Notes: generated by a model not told the origin, from the sequence alone. 64,000 nt of DNA from an uncultured Microbacterium sp. (GCA_913774665.1 CAJYHN010000002.1:558001-622000), one strand, 5' to 3'; positions 46,712 to 55,977 are shown, numbered from the stretch's first letter. Numbers and translations: made by a program.

Positions 46712-47485
46712 GCGTGAGGGGTCGAGAACTGTCGCCTCGCGCGCGTGAACCGCGGGAGCACATGCGCCACTCCATGACCCTCAGCAGGTTCATTTGGCGC
46801 AGATGGTCGCCGGCGGGTCCGCGCAGCGACCACATGCGGCAAACGAAACCGGGGCACCGCCACCGCGCGAGCGCCACTCCACCACCCGCACCAGGTTCGT
46901 TCGCCGCACATGGTCGCCAGCCGGGCTGAGCAGCGACCACGTCCGGCAAGGCAAATGAAACCGGGGCGCGGTCACCGCGCGTGCGGCGCGTCCACCACCC
47001 TCAGCAGGCTTATTTGCCGCACATGGTCGCCAGGCGGGGCCGCACAGCGACCACATGCGGCAAACGAAACCCGGGCACGGCCACCGCGCGTGTGTACTCC
47101 ACCAGCCTCACCGGGTTGATTTGCCGCAAATGGTCGCCGGCGGGGCCGCGCAGCGACCACGTGCGGCAAACGAAACCGGGGCACGGCCGGCGCGCGTCCG
47201 CCACCGCGCGTACGCCACTCCACCACCCGCACCGGGTTCACTTGCCGCACATGGTCGCCGACGGGCCCGCGCAGCGACCACATGCGGCAAACGAAACCGG
47301 GGCATGGCCATCGCGTGCGCGCCACTCCGCCACCCGCACCGGGTTCATTTGCCGCGAATGGTCGCCAGCGGGACCGCGCAGCGACCACGTGCGGCAAATG
47401 AGGCGAAGGGCCCCGCGCACGGGCGCGGAAACGCGCGTTAGGGGCCGAAAAATGTCGCTGGGCGACACTCTTCGACCCCTCACGC
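46712..47485. mobile_element. Possible TIR-bounded repeat cassette
   Basis: GCGTGAGGGGTCGA (46712-46725) recurs inverted at 47472-47485, 14 of 14 bases. Seven more bases pair a little further in (TGTCGCC at 46730-46736, GGCGACA at 47461-47467). The 774-base interval contains no gene, only palindrome array B. No target duplication is evident and no transposase is present, so a mobile origin is a hypothesis. Confidence 0.4.
46791..47401. repeat. Palindrome array B, six copies
   Basis: Elements begin near 46791, 46898, 47011, 47118, 47239 and 47346 (spacings 107, 113, 107, 121, 107). Consensus: TTTGCCGCACATGGTCGC, 15 loop bases, GCGACCACATGCGGCAAA. The arms pair as 8 bp outside and 6 bp inside, with ACAT on both strands between them. 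Outer flanks ACCGGGTT and AAACCGGG also pair. Fills the gap between the convergent pncB and DUF3039 genes; same family as array A. Confidence 0.92.
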
Positions 47486-47499
47486 GGGGTGCGAAACCC

Positions 47500-47766
47500 T
47501 CAGTTGATGAGGGACTCGTAGATCTCTTTGCACTGCGGGCAGACGGGGAACTTCTCGGGGTCGCGCCCCGGCGTCCACTTCTTGCCGCACAGCGCACGCA
47601 CCGGCTTGCCGCTGAGGGCGGACTCAAGGATCTTGTCCTTCTTCACGTAATGCGAGAAGCGCTCGTGATCACCGGGCTCGATGTTCTCTTCGCGGATGAG
47701 CTCTTCGAGCTCACGATCCAGGGTCGCGAGACCCCCGCTGTCAGGACTGTCGAGAGGCGTGCTCAT
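47500..47766 (-). CDS. DUF3039 family protein
   Basis: 88 residues, small acidic protein. Seen: LDRELEELIREENIEPGDHE near 17-36, VRALCGKKWTPGRDPEKFPV near 56-75, then CPQCKEIYESL. The CG...CPQC cysteines look like a zinc-ribbon half. Widespread in actinobacteria, function unknown. It is convergent with pncB across array B. Confidence 0.88.
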   Translation of the reverse strand: MSTPLDSPDSGGLATLDRELEELIREENIEPGDHERFSHYVKKDKILESALSGKPVRALCGKKWTPGRDPEKFPVCPQCKEIYESLIN

Positions 47767-47817
47767 GGAGAGCCAGTGTAGCCGCGGTATGCCCCGAGCG
47801 GTCGGTGCGATGCGAGG

Positions 47818-49380
47818 TCAGGTCGCTTCGGCGAACTCCATGAGCTGTGTTCCGCGACGCTCGAACAGCGCCGCACCGACGGTGACACCGATGACGAGCA
47901 CGACCGCTCCGGCGCCCACACCGACCCAGAGGGCGAGCATCGAGTCGATCTCTTGACCGTTGATCGCCTGCCACGTGAGCCACGCCGCGGGCGAGGCCGC
48001 CGCGATCGCCCCGGCCATCACGAGGCCCTGGGCGACGACGCCGCCCGAGCCGGTGCGCTGCGGCTGCTGGAACGGGCTGTCACCGGGCCGCGACACCGCG
48101 TAAGGCGCGACGACCGACGAGATGCTCGACAGTCCGAGTCCCGCCAGGAACAGCGCGGCGCAGACGCCGACCACGGCGGGGAAGATGGCCCAGCGCCCGT
48201 GGGCGACGATGGCGAGCGGCAGGGTGATGGCGAGGATCGGGATGCCGATGAGCAGCACCGGAACGAGTCGTCCGATGCGGTCGGGAGCCCCGCGCATGCC
48301 GCTGGCGATGTGCATCCACAGCGCGGTGGAGTCGTAGGCGAGGTCGTTGTGCGGCAGCCAGCCGAAGAACAGCGCCATGATCGGCACCGGCAGCAGCACG
48401 GCGAGTTCGAACGGCACTCCGGCGACCAGCAGCGGCACCGTCGAGACGACGGCGGCGATGGGCACGATGATGACGTTGACGATGTAGCGACGGTCGCGCA
48501 GCCAGTACGAGAGGCTACGCGCTGCGACCGCGCCCCCGGGCGTCCCGGGCAGGATCGCGAACCACCCGAGACCGCCGCGCTCACGCACCGCGGTCGGGCG
48601 GCGGGTCGTGGTGAGAAGGGTGTTGACGAGCGCGAACCACGCCAGGGCGAGCAGGAGGACGGTGGCCAGGGCCACAACGAAGCTGCCCGCGGCGGCTGCG
48701 CCCGAGGGGGCGAGGGCGATACCCCAGGCCGCACCGATCGGCGTCCACGCGAGCACCTCGGCGGCCGACGCGAGCTGCGAGGGCACGGCGCCGCGCCATT
48801 CGAGCGAACCGAGGAAGACACCCACGGGCACGACGACGACGAGCACGGCCACCAGGTACACCCCGATGAGCTCACGCGACTGCCGAGGGCGCTGGACGAG
48901 GGCGCCGAGCGCCATGCTCACCCGCGCGAACAGCACGCACGTCGTCAGCCCCAGGACCACGGATGCCACGCTCGCCCACGCCGACGCTCCGTGAGCGCCC
49001 CACGCGACCGCGAGGCTCACCCCGAGGGCGAGGACCACGAGCACCGGCACGCTCAGGAAGCCGGCCAGCAGGAGCGCTCCGGCCAGGGGCCGGGGCTCGG
49101 GACCGACGACGGCGAAGCGTCGGGGATCGAGGGGGTCGATCGACGCGGTGACGGGCGGGCCGACCGCGAAACCGAGCGTCACCGCGGAGCCCGCGAGCAC
49201 CGTGACGACGGCCGTGGTGAGGCTGCTGGCATCCGCGAGGCCTGCCGCGCTCATCGCGGCCACGACGGTGGCGGCGATCAGGATGACCACGCCGATGGCA
49301 CGCCGGATGACTTCGCGCCGGTCGCCCCGCAGGGCGCCGAGCATCATCGCGAGCCTCAGGCGGAGAACGTGTGCAACCAC
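47818..49380 (-). CDS. ABC transporter permease (multi-TM)
   Basis: 520 residues with about 12 hydrophobic segments and few charged loops. It starts with GTG at 49380 (VAHVLRLRLAMMLGAL), overlapping the upstream ATPase gene by 25 bases; ATG at 49347 is an alternative. No typical permease signature is certain, but tight linkage to the ATPase makes it its membrane partner. Export is more likely than import because no binding protein is present. Substrate unknown. Confidence 0.78.
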   Translation of the reverse strand: MVAHVLRLRLAMMLGALRGDRREVIRRAIGVVILIAATVVAAMSAAGLADASSLTTAVVTVLAGSAVTLGFAVGPPVTASIDPLDPRRFAVVGPEPRPLAGALLLAGFLSVPVLVVLALGVSLAVAWGAHGASAWASVASVVLGLTTCVLFARVSMALGALVQRPRQSRELIGVYLVAVLVVVVPVGVFLGSLEWRGAVPSQLASAAEVLAWTPIGAAWGIALAPSGAAAAGSFVVALATVLLLALAWFALVNTLLTTTRRPTAVRERGGLGWFAILPGTPGGAVAARSLSYWLRDRRYIVNVIIVPIAAVVSTVPLLVAGVPFELAVLLPVPIMALFFGWLPHNDLAYDSTALWMHIASGMRGAPDRIGRLVPVLLIGIPILAITLPLAIVAHGRWAIFPAVVGVCAALFLAGLGLSSISSVVAPYAVSRPGDSPFQQPQRTGSGGVVAQGLVMAGAIAAASPAAWLTWQAINGQEIDSMLALWVGVGAGAVVLVIGVTVGAALFERRGTQLMEFAEAT

Positions 49381-51728
49381 TCGAGGCCCTCCACGTCGCC
49401 GAGCCCACCGGAAAGCTCGCGGAAGCGCTCCTCGAGCGTTCCTTCGCCGCGCACCTCGTCGACGGTGCCCTCGGCGAGCACCTGACCCGAGACGATCACG
49501 GCGACCCGCGAGCAGACGCGTTCGACGAGCTCCATGCCGTGGCTCGAGAGGATGACCGTTCCGCCGTGTTCGACGTACGTGCCGAGGATGTCGAGGATGA
49601 CGCCGCTCGAGACGGGGTCGACGGCTTCGAACGGCTCGTCGAGCACGAGCAGGCGCGGCGAGTGGATCATCGCGCCGGCGAGCATGACCTTCTTGGTCAT
49701 ACCGGCGGAGTAATCCGAGACCGGGCGCGACAGCGCTTCGACGAGGTCGAACGCGCGGGCGAGGTCGGCCGTGCGGCTCTCGACGAGCGGAGCGGGAAGC
49801 CCACGCAGGGCGCCGTAGTACGACAGCAGCTGTCGGCCCGTGAGCCGGTCGAAGGTGCGCAACCGGTCGGGCAGCACACCGATGAGCTTCTTCGCCTCGC
49901 GCGAGCGCTTGCCCGCGTCGACCCCGTTGATCGTGACGGTGCCGCGATCGGGTCGCAGCAGTCCCGCGATGATCGAGAGGGTCGTGGTCTTGCCGGCACC
50001 GTTGGGGCCGACCAGACCGTAGAACGCACCGGCGGGAACGGTCAGGTCGATCGCGTCGACCGCCCGCAGCTCGCCGAAGCTCTTCGTGATCGTCCGGAGG
50101 GTGAGAGCGGGGACGGCGGTCTCGACATCGGATGCCGTGGCCCCCTCGACCGCGGGCGCAGCCATGACCGCGGCGGACTCGAGGTCGTCGCCATGGCGCG
50201 CAGAGTCGCTGTTCTCGTCGTCGCTCGTCTCGGCCGGGGCGACGGCGAACACGGCCGTCTCGGGCGCAGCGGCGTCGGACGCCGAGTCGGTGGCGGCGCC
50301 ATCGACGAGCAGGACGGACTCGTCCGACCCCGGCTCAACCTCGCCGACGCGCACGTCAGCGGGAGTCGGGTCGTGTGGCTCGGCCGCACCGTCGATGTCG
50401 GATGAGACCTCGGTCCGGGCGTCGTCCTCGAGCGGCGTCTCGGTGACGATCTCGGCGGCCGACTCGGCGGCGAACGCCGAGACAGGCTCGGACCCCGCCA
50501 CAGACGCGTCGACCGACCCGGACTCCGACACAGACACGTCGGCGGGCTCGATCACAGGCTCCTCGACGGCGACATCAGCGGGCGTGGGATCAGCCACAGG
50601 CTCCCCCTCGGCGGGGATCGCCGAGACAGGCTCGGACCCCGCCACAGACGCGTCGACCGACCCGGACTCCGACACAGACACGTCGGCGGGCTCGATCACA
50701 GGCTCCTCGACGGCGACACCGGCGGGCGTGGGATCAGCCGCAGCCTCCCCCTCGGCGGCGAACGCCGAGACAGGCTCGGACCCCACCACAGACGCGTCGA
50801 CCGACCCGGACTCCGACACAGACACGTCGGCGGGCTCGATCACAGGCCCCTCGACGGCGACATCGGCGGGCGTGGGATCAGCCGCGGGCTCCGCCTCAGT
50901 CGGGTCCTGGTCGGCGACAGCCGAACCCGGCTCGGGCTCCCCGACCGCCATCGTCCCCGCGGGCTCCGCAACTGCCGCATCAGCCGGCGTCACCTCGTCC
51001 GCAGACGCGGCAGCCTTCTCACCCGGCAGCGGCGGGCGCGGGGGCACCACGATGTCGTCGGGAAGAAGCGGCGGGATGCCAACACTCGGCGCAACCGCAT
51101 CGACCGCCGTCGTCGAGGCATCTTCGTCGGACGCTTCGCGAGCTGCAGCCTTCGCCGCTGCTGCCTTCGCCGCCGCCGTCTGGCGCGGCGCGGCGGGCTT
51201 CTTGGGAACCGCCGGCTTCGCTCCTGCCGTCGGCTTCGCTCCCGCAGCCGGCTTCGCTCCGGCAACCGGCTTCGCTCCGGCAACCGGCTTCGCCCCGACC
51301 GCCGGCTTCGCCCCCACCACCGGCTCCGCCCCCGCAGCCGGCTCCGCTCCGGCAACCGGCTTCGCTCCCGCGGCCGTCGAGGCTCCCGCGGCCTTCGAGG
51401 CGGCCGTGGTACGCGGGGCAGCGGGCTTTCGCGGAGTGGCGGGCTTCTTCGCGGCGGCCGTGCGGGCGGTCGCAGACGTGCCCGAGGCGGCGCGCGCGGC
51501 CGTCGTGCGCGGAGCGCGCGGCTTCGCCGGGGGCTTCGGCGCCGTGGGCGACCCGGACTCGGCATCGTCCGACGCGGCCGCCGCAGTGGGGCGCCGGGGC
51601 GCACGCGGGGTCGTCGTCCGCGGAGCGCGGGGCTTGGGCGGGGGCGTCACCGAGGCTTCGGCGCTCGCCGACGCGCCCTCGGTATCTGAAGAGGACTTTT
51701 CGGGGGGCACCGGCAGCGACGCTGTCAT
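49356..51728 (-). CDS. ABC transporter ATPase with ~540-residue repetitive N-terminal extension
   Basis: 790 residues; ordinary ATPases of this type are about 300. Residues 1-240 are Ala/Lys/Pro-rich like histone H1 tails, with AGAKPV/AGAKPA hexapeptides. 240-540 is acidic, with 48-residue repeats containing EPVIEPADVSVSESGS. The ATPase is about 545-790: Walker A GPNGAGKTT, signature SDYSAGMTKKV, Walker B LLVLDEPFEAVD and H-loop LSSHGME. TAGTTT lies six bases before the ATG, which supports the distal start. Confidence 0.85.
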   Translation of the reverse strand: MTASLPVPPEKSSSDTEGASASAEASVTPPPKPRAPRTTTPRAPRRPTAAAASDDAESGSPTAPKPPAKPRAPRTTAARAASGTSATARTAAAKKPATPRKPAAPRTTAASKAAGASTAAGAKPVAGAEPAAGAEPVVGAKPAVGAKPVAGAKPVAGAKPAAGAKPTAGAKPAVPKKPAAPRQTAAAKAAAAKAAAREASDEDASTTAVDAVAPSVGIPPLLPDDIVVPPRPPLPGEKAAASADEVTPADAAVAEPAGTMAVGEPEPGSAVADQDPTEAEPAADPTPADVAVEGPVIEPADVSVSESGSVDASVVGSEPVSAFAAEGEAAADPTPAGVAVEEPVIEPADVSVSESGSVDASVAGSEPVSAIPAEGEPVADPTPADVAVEEPVIEPADVSVSESGSVDASVAGSEPVSAFAAESAAEIVTETPLEDDARTEVSSDIDGAAEPHDPTPADVRVGEVEPGSDESVLLVDGAATDSASDAAAPETAVFAVAPAETSDDENSDSARHGDDLESAAVMAAPAVEGATASDVETAVPALTLRTITKSFGELRAVDAIDLTVPAGAFYGLVGPNGAGKTTTLSIIAGLLRPDRGTVTINGVDAGKRSREAKKLIGVLPDRLRTFDRLTGRQLLSYYGALRGLPAPLVESRTADLARAFDLVEALSRPVSDYSAGMTKKVMLAGAMIHSPRLLVLDEPFEAVDPVSSGVILDILGTYVEHGGTVILSSHGMELVERVCSRVAVIVSGQVLAEGTVDEVRGEGTLEERFRELSGGLGDVEGLEWLHTFSA
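50476..50895 (-). repeat. 144-bp tandem repeat inside the ABC ATPase gene
   Basis: Units start at 50476, 50620 and 50764, exactly 144 bases (48 codons) apart and nearly identical. They encode the acidic Ser/Glu/Val/Ala-rich repeats. Copy-number change would stay in frame. Confidence 0.88.
51214..51375 (-). repeat. 18-bp tandem repeat inside the ABC ATPase gene
   Basis: Nine 18-base units based on GGCTTCGCTCCGGCAACC (plus strand), encoding the AGAKPV-type hexapeptides of the basic region. Units 3 and 4 are identical; others differ mostly at third positions. Confidence 0.85.
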
Positions 51729-51734
51729 CGCACC

Positions 51735-51740
51735 AAACTA
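51735..51740 (-). promoter_or_regulatory. -10 box TAGTTT of the ABC ATPase gene
   Basis: TAGTTT on the minus strand, six bases before the ATG at 51728. Further up, ATCTGA (51831-51836) and TCAGAT (51847-51852) form a small dyad that could be an operator. Confidence 0.4.
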
Positions 51741-52003
51741 CCAACCCCCTCCGACACCGACCGACGCCCGGTCGCGCGCCGCGCACACTCACAGATAACG
51801 AAAGGCCCGACGACCAGTGCGAAACATTTCATCTGAACGGATGACGTCAGATTGCGGCATCCGGTCGGCTTTGAGCCCCGCTCCGCTCGAGAGCTCGAAT
51901 TCCGTCGTTCCGCGACCCCGCACGCCGCTCTGCGCTGGGGAAACCGCTCCGCCCCGCCGTCAACCGACCCCGCCCGATCCGCCGCCGGGGTGAGGATGGA
52001 GGC

Positions 52004-52942
52004 ATGGCTGAGAAGGTGCACCGCATCCACACCCTGCCCGACGACGCCCCCTGGAAGGGCGGCCTCCCTCCGGTGGGGTCGGAGGAGCACCCGCGCGTCA
52101 TCCGCCTGCTCGATCGCGTCCTCTCGGTGCAGCGACCCGTGGTGCTCGCGCACCTGCGCAGCGTGCGGCTTCGGCATCCGGATGCCACCGTCGTTGAGAT
52201 CCTGAAGATCCTCGAGGAACGCTATCTCGCGGCCGTCACCACCGGTGGGGCCGCGGTGGGCGCCACGGCCGTGGTGCCCGGTATCGGCACGGGCGTGACG
52301 CTCGCGTTGAGCGGGGTCGAGACCGTGGGCTTTCTCGAGGCGACGGCGCTGTACGCGCAGTCGGTCGCCGAGGTGCACGGGGTCGTCGTCGAAGACCCCG
52401 ATCGCGCTCGCGCTCTGGTTCTCGCGCTGATGCTCGGTAAAGAGGGCATCGATCTCGTGTCGCAGCTGGCATCGCAGGCCGCGGGCCGCGGGGTCTCGCG
52501 CTCCAGCTACTGGGGAGAGTTGGTGACCAAGACGCTCCCGCGCGCGATGGTCGGGCCCCTCGTCGACCGCCTCAAGACGACGTTCGTGCGTCAGTTCGCC
52601 ACGCGCGGCGGTGCGTCGTGGATCGGCAAGGCGCTGCCGTTCGGTGTGGGCGCCGTCGTCGGCGGTGCGGGCAATCACATCCTCGGCCGTCGCGTGCTCG
52701 TCAATGCCCGTCGTGCGTTCGGCACTCCCCCGCTCGCGCTTCCGGCCGACCTCGAGCCCACGCCCGGCACCGAGCGGCTCGAGCGCGCGGCGGTCGGCGG
52801 TGTCCGCCGCGTCGGGGGCGCCCTCGCCGGGGCCGGTCGCCGCACGGGTTCGCTCGCGCGCCGGGCCCTCCCTGGACGCAAGAACCGCCTCGAGACCTCG
52901 GAGCTCGAGCCGGGCGACAACGAGCACCCGTCGGCATCCTGA
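52004..52942 (+). CDS. EcsC-like membrane-associated protein
   Basis: 312 residues. Central Gly/Ala-rich hydrophobic stretches (TTGGAAVGATAVVPGIGTGV near 79-98, and KALPFGVGAVVGGAGNHILG near 208-227) flank helical parts, as in EcsC/DUF697-like proteins. The C-terminus is basic then acidic. No catalytic motif is recognised; the family call is tentative. Confidence 0.6.
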   Translation: MAEKVHRIHTLPDDAPWKGGLPPVGSEEHPRVIRLLDRVLSVQRPVVLAHLRSVRLRHPDATVVEILKILEERYLAAVTTGGAAVGATAVVPGIGTGVTLALSGVETVGFLEATALYAQSVAEVHGVVVEDPDRARALVLALMLGKEGIDLVSQLASQAAGRGVSRSSYWGELVTKTLPRAMVGPLVDRLKTTFVRQFATRGGASWIGKALPFGVGAVVGGAGNHILGRRVLVNARRAFGTPPLALPADLEPTPGTERLERAAVGGVRRVGGALAGAGRRTGSLARRALPGRKNRLETSELEPGDNEHPSAS

Positions 52943-53007
52943 GGCTCACCCTTTCTCATCGACACGGGGGCGCGCGCAAGACCTACGCGCCGCGAAGACC
53001 CGCGCGT

Positions 53008-53013
53008 TAGCCT
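53008..53013 (+). promoter_or_regulatory. -10 box TAGCCT of the maltokinase-like gene
   Basis: TAGCCT, six bases, then ATG at 53020; leaderless spacing. Confidence 0.5.
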
Positions 53014-53019
53014 CGCGAC

Positions 53020-54363
53020 ATGGGCGACCTCCTCGATCTCCTCGCTGTCTGGATGCCGCGTCAGCGCTGGTACGGCACGAAGGGCCGCGATCCGCGGCTG
53101 ACTCTCGTCGCCGACTGGCCGCTCGACACCGCCGACGCGCAACTGCTGCTGGTGCGCGACGAAGCCGTGCAACCGGCGATCGTCTACCAGGTGCCGGTTG
53201 CGCGCCGGCCGGAGGGGTCCGTTCCTCCCGGGAGTCTGATCGGGGCGGCCGACGCGGGACTCGTGTGGACGGATGCCACGACCGACCCCGCCTTCACCGA
53301 TGCGCTGTATGCGCTGGTGACGGTCGGCGGCGAGGTGGGTTCGGACGAGGACGGGTTCCGGGGCATTCCCCTCGGGGCGACCGGCGGGCCGGCTCCCTCT
53401 CCGCAGATGACCGCGCGCGTGCTGAGCGGCGAGCAGTCGAACACCTCGATCATCTACCGGCCCGAGGGTGAAGAGCCGGGTGTCCCCGTCATCTGCAAGT
53501 TGTTCCGGCAGGTGAATCCGGGGATCAATCCTGACGTCGAGCTGCAGTCCGCTCTGGCCGCCGGAGGGGCCGCTTTCGTGCCCGGAGCGATCGGCGAAGT
53601 CCGCGGGATCTGGATGACGCCCGAGGGCGTTCCGGTCAGCGGTTCGCTCGCTTTCGCGCAGGAATTCTTCGAGGGAGTCGAAGACGCGTGGCGCGTCGCG
53701 CTCGACGCCGCGGCCGCCGGAGAGGACTTCGCCGACCGCGCGTACGCCCTCGGAACGAGCGTCGCCGGTATGCACGTGGCGCTCGCCGAGCAGTTCTCGA
53801 CCCTCGATCCGAGCGAGGCCGACCGCTCCGCGGTGACCGGCGCGTGGGAGCGACGACTCACCATCGCACTGATGGAAGTGCCCGCGCTGCGGCCCTACGA
53901 AGATCAGATCCGCGAGGTCTACGCCCGGGCTCTGGCCGCGAAATGGCCTGCTCTGCAGCGGGTTCACGGCGATCTGCACCTCGGCCAGGTGCTCGACACG
54001 CCCTCGAACGGATGGGTGCTTCTCGACTTCGAGGGCGAGCCCCTTCGTCCCATCGACGAGCGCCTCCAGCCCGACGTCGCGGTCCGTGATGTGGCCGGCA
54101 TGCTCCGCTCGTTCGATTACGTCTCGGGCGCCGTGGCCGACGACGACGGCGAGGCCGTGCGCGCGTGGGTCATCGCCGCGCAGCAGGCCTTCCTCGACGG
54201 ATACGCCGACACGACCGGTCGCCCCCGCTCCGACGACGATCCCCTGCTCGAGGCGTTCGAACTCGACAAGGCCGTGTACGAAGCGATCTACGAGACGCGA
54301 AATCGTCCGGACTGGGTGGGCATCCCCCTCGCCGCGATCAGCCGATTGGCCCCGTTACGCTGA
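53020..54363 (+). CDS. Maltokinase / aminosugar kinase family protein
   Basis: 447 residues. The N-terminal cap (LAVWMPRQRWYGTKGRDPRL near 8-27) and a kinase core with Brenner motif VHGDLHLGQVL (about 315-325) and DFEGEP (about 336-341) match actinobacterial maltokinase (Mak) and the related glucosamine kinases. Mak makes maltose 1-phosphate for the GlgE glucan pathway, but treS, glgE and glgB are not nearby, so the sugar is open. A strong terminator follows. Confidence 0.82.
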   Translation: MGDLLDLLAVWMPRQRWYGTKGRDPRLTLVADWPLDTADAQLLLVRDEAVQPAIVYQVPVARRPEGSVPPGSLIGAADAGLVWTDATTDPAFTDALYALVTVGGEVGSDEDGFRGIPLGATGGPAPSPQMTARVLSGEQSNTSIIYRPEGEEPGVPVICKLFRQVNPGINPDVELQSALAAGGAAFVPGAIGEVRGIWMTPEGVPVSGSLAFAQEFFEGVEDAWRVALDAAAAGEDFADRAYALGTSVAGMHVALAEQFSTLDPSEADRSAVTGAWERRLTIALMEVPALRPYEDQIREVYARALAAKWPALQRVHGDLHLGQVLDTPSNGWVLLDFEGEPLRPIDERLQPDVAVRDVAGMLRSFDYVSGAVADDDGEAVRAWVIAAQQAFLDGYADTTGRPRSDDDPLLEAFELDKAVYEAIYETRNRPDWVGIPLAAISRLAPLR

Positions 54364-54395
54364 CACCCGGCCCCCTCAACCGGCTCTGCAGCGAG

Positions 54396-54429
54396 AACGC
54401 CACCCCGCACCGTCTGGCGGGGTGGCGTT
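54396..54429. terminator. Bidirectional terminator, kinase / htrA
   Basis: AACGCCACCCCGC (54396-54408) and GCGGGGTGGCGTT (54417-54429) form a perfect 13-bp stem with an 8-base loop. It lies between convergent genes, with a T-run on the plus side. Confidence 0.88.
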
Positions 54430-54447
54430 TTCGTCGCTCCGAGCGGA

Positions 54448-55977
54448 TCAGTTCGTGGGCATCGATCCCAGGGTGACCTCTGCGGTCTTCTCCTGACCGG
54501 AGCGGTTGTACGTGACCTCGGCCTTGCTGCCCGCGGCGAACGCGCGCACCTGGGCGGTGAGATCGATGGAGTTCGTCACGGGGATGCCGTTGACCTTCGT
54601 GATCACGTCACCCTTCTGGAGGCCGGCCGCCTGGGCCGCCCCTCCGCTGGAGACGTCTGCGATGTAGGCACCGGTCGTGGTCGCTCCCTGGATGGAGGCG
54701 GCATCCTGAACCGAGGCACCCAACAGGCCGTGCGTGGCGGAGCCGTTGTCGATGATCTCCTGCGAGATGCGCTTAGCGATGTCGGACGGGATCGAGAAGC
54801 CGACGCCGATGTTGCCGGACTGTCCGCCCGACGAGGATCCGCCGGCGCTCGCGATGGCGACGTTGATGCCGATCAGCTTGCCCTCGTTGTTGACGAGCGC
54901 TCCGCCGGAGTTGCCGGGGTTGATCGCCGCGTCGGTCTGGATGACCGCGATCTTGATCGTCTGGTTGGCGGACTGCTGCTGCTGGCCCTGACCGAAATCG
55001 AAGCGGAACGGGCTCTCCTGGCCCGGCTCCTGCTGCTGCTGGTCGGTGCCGTCGCTCGGGGCGGCCGACGAGGCGACCTGGATCGAGCGGTTCAGCGCGC
55101 TGACGATACCGGTCGTGACGGTGTTCGGCAGGTCGAGCGGGGCGCCGATCGCGATGGCGTTGTCGCCGACGTTGAGCTTGGACGAATCGGCCCACTCGAT
55201 CGGGGTCAGGCCCGAGGCGTTGTCGAGCTTGATGACCGCGAGGTCGTAGGTGGGGTCGGTGCCGACGACCTTGGCCGAGTAGACCTTGCCGCTCGAGGTG
55301 GTGACCGAGATCTTCGCGCTGCCGCTCTGACCGTCGAGGGTGACCACGTGCGTGTTGGTGAGCACGTAGCCGTCCTGACTGAGGATCACACCCGAACCGG
55401 TGCCGCCCGACTGCCCGGCGGTCGCGCTGATGGTGACGACGCTGGGGACGACCTTCGCGGCGACGGCCGAGGTGTTGTTGACGCTGTCGGGGTTGTTGAC
55501 CGTGATGGCCGAAGGGCCCGACGCCGCCGAGGTGTTCGAACCGCCCCAGAGGCTGAGGCCGGCGTAAGTACCGCCGAGGCCCGCGCCACCGCCGACGAGA
55601 GCTGCCGCGACGAGCAGGGCCGCGACGCGCGGCACCGAGCTCTTCTTGCGGGGGGCGGTCGAGGCCGACGACGGCATCGCGAGGGTGGGGTGCGCGTCAG
55701 TGGCAGCGGGGCCGAAGGCCTGACCGGTCGGCGTCGTCGCACCTGACGGGGCCGAGGCGTAGCCGGGGTGCTGCGGCGCGGTGCCGGCGGTGGGCGGGGG
55801 CCAGGCCGCGGCGGCCGAGGCCGGCGAGCGCGTGGGCATCGGCGGGACCTCGTAGCGCGGTGCGGCGGGGGTGGTGGACTCGGGCTGCGGCGACGCGGGA
55901 CCGGCGCCGTTCGCGGCCGAGTTGTCGAGGTGGCTGTTGTGGTCGCCCGCGGGGCGGTTGTCCGTGTTGTCGCTCAT
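54448..55977 (-). CDS. HtrA/DegP-like membrane serine protease with PDZ domain
   Basis: 509 residues. A hydrophilic cytosolic N-terminus (about 1-115) is followed by one TM (VAALLVAAALVGGGAGLGGT), then a trypsin-like domain with His in YVLTNTHVV, Asp in YDLAVIKLD and Ser in NPGNSGGALV, then a PDZ domain (GLQKGDVITKVNGIPV). An extracytoplasmic quality-control protease. A Gln-rich insert (QQQQEPGQE and GQGQQQQS) lies near the active site. AAGGAG precedes the ATG at 55977. Confidence 0.94.
   Translation of the reverse strand: MSDNTDNRPAGDHNSHLDNSAANGAGPASPQPESTTPAAPRYEVPPMPTRSPASAAAAWPPPTAGTAPQHPGYASAPSGATTPTGQAFGPAATDAHPTLAMPSSASTAPRKKSSVPRVAALLVAAALVGGGAGLGGTYAGLSLWGGSNTSAASGPSAITVNNPDSVNNTSAVAAKVVPSVVTISATAGQSGGTGSGVILSQDGYVLTNTHVVTLDGQSGSAKISVTTSSGKVYSAKVVGTDPTYDLAVIKLDNASGLTPIEWADSSKLNVGDNAIAIGAPLDLPNTVTTGIVSALNRSIQVASSAAPSDGTDQQQQEPGQESPFRFDFGQGQQQQSANQTIKIAVIQTDAAINPGNSGGALVNNEGKLIGINVAIASAGGSSSGGQSGNIGVGFSIPSDIAKRISQEIIDNGSATHGLLGASVQDAASIQGATTTGAYIADVSSGGAAQAAGLQKGDVITKVNGIPVTNSIDLTAQVRAFAAGSKAEVTYNRSGQEKTAEVTLGSMPTN

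Noticed and set aside
46791-47401. Regularly spaced repeats that could be taken for a CRISPR array
   Set aside because: The repeated unit is itself a 55-60 bp hairpin, the intervening sequence is also conserved between copies rather than unique, and no cas gene is in the window.
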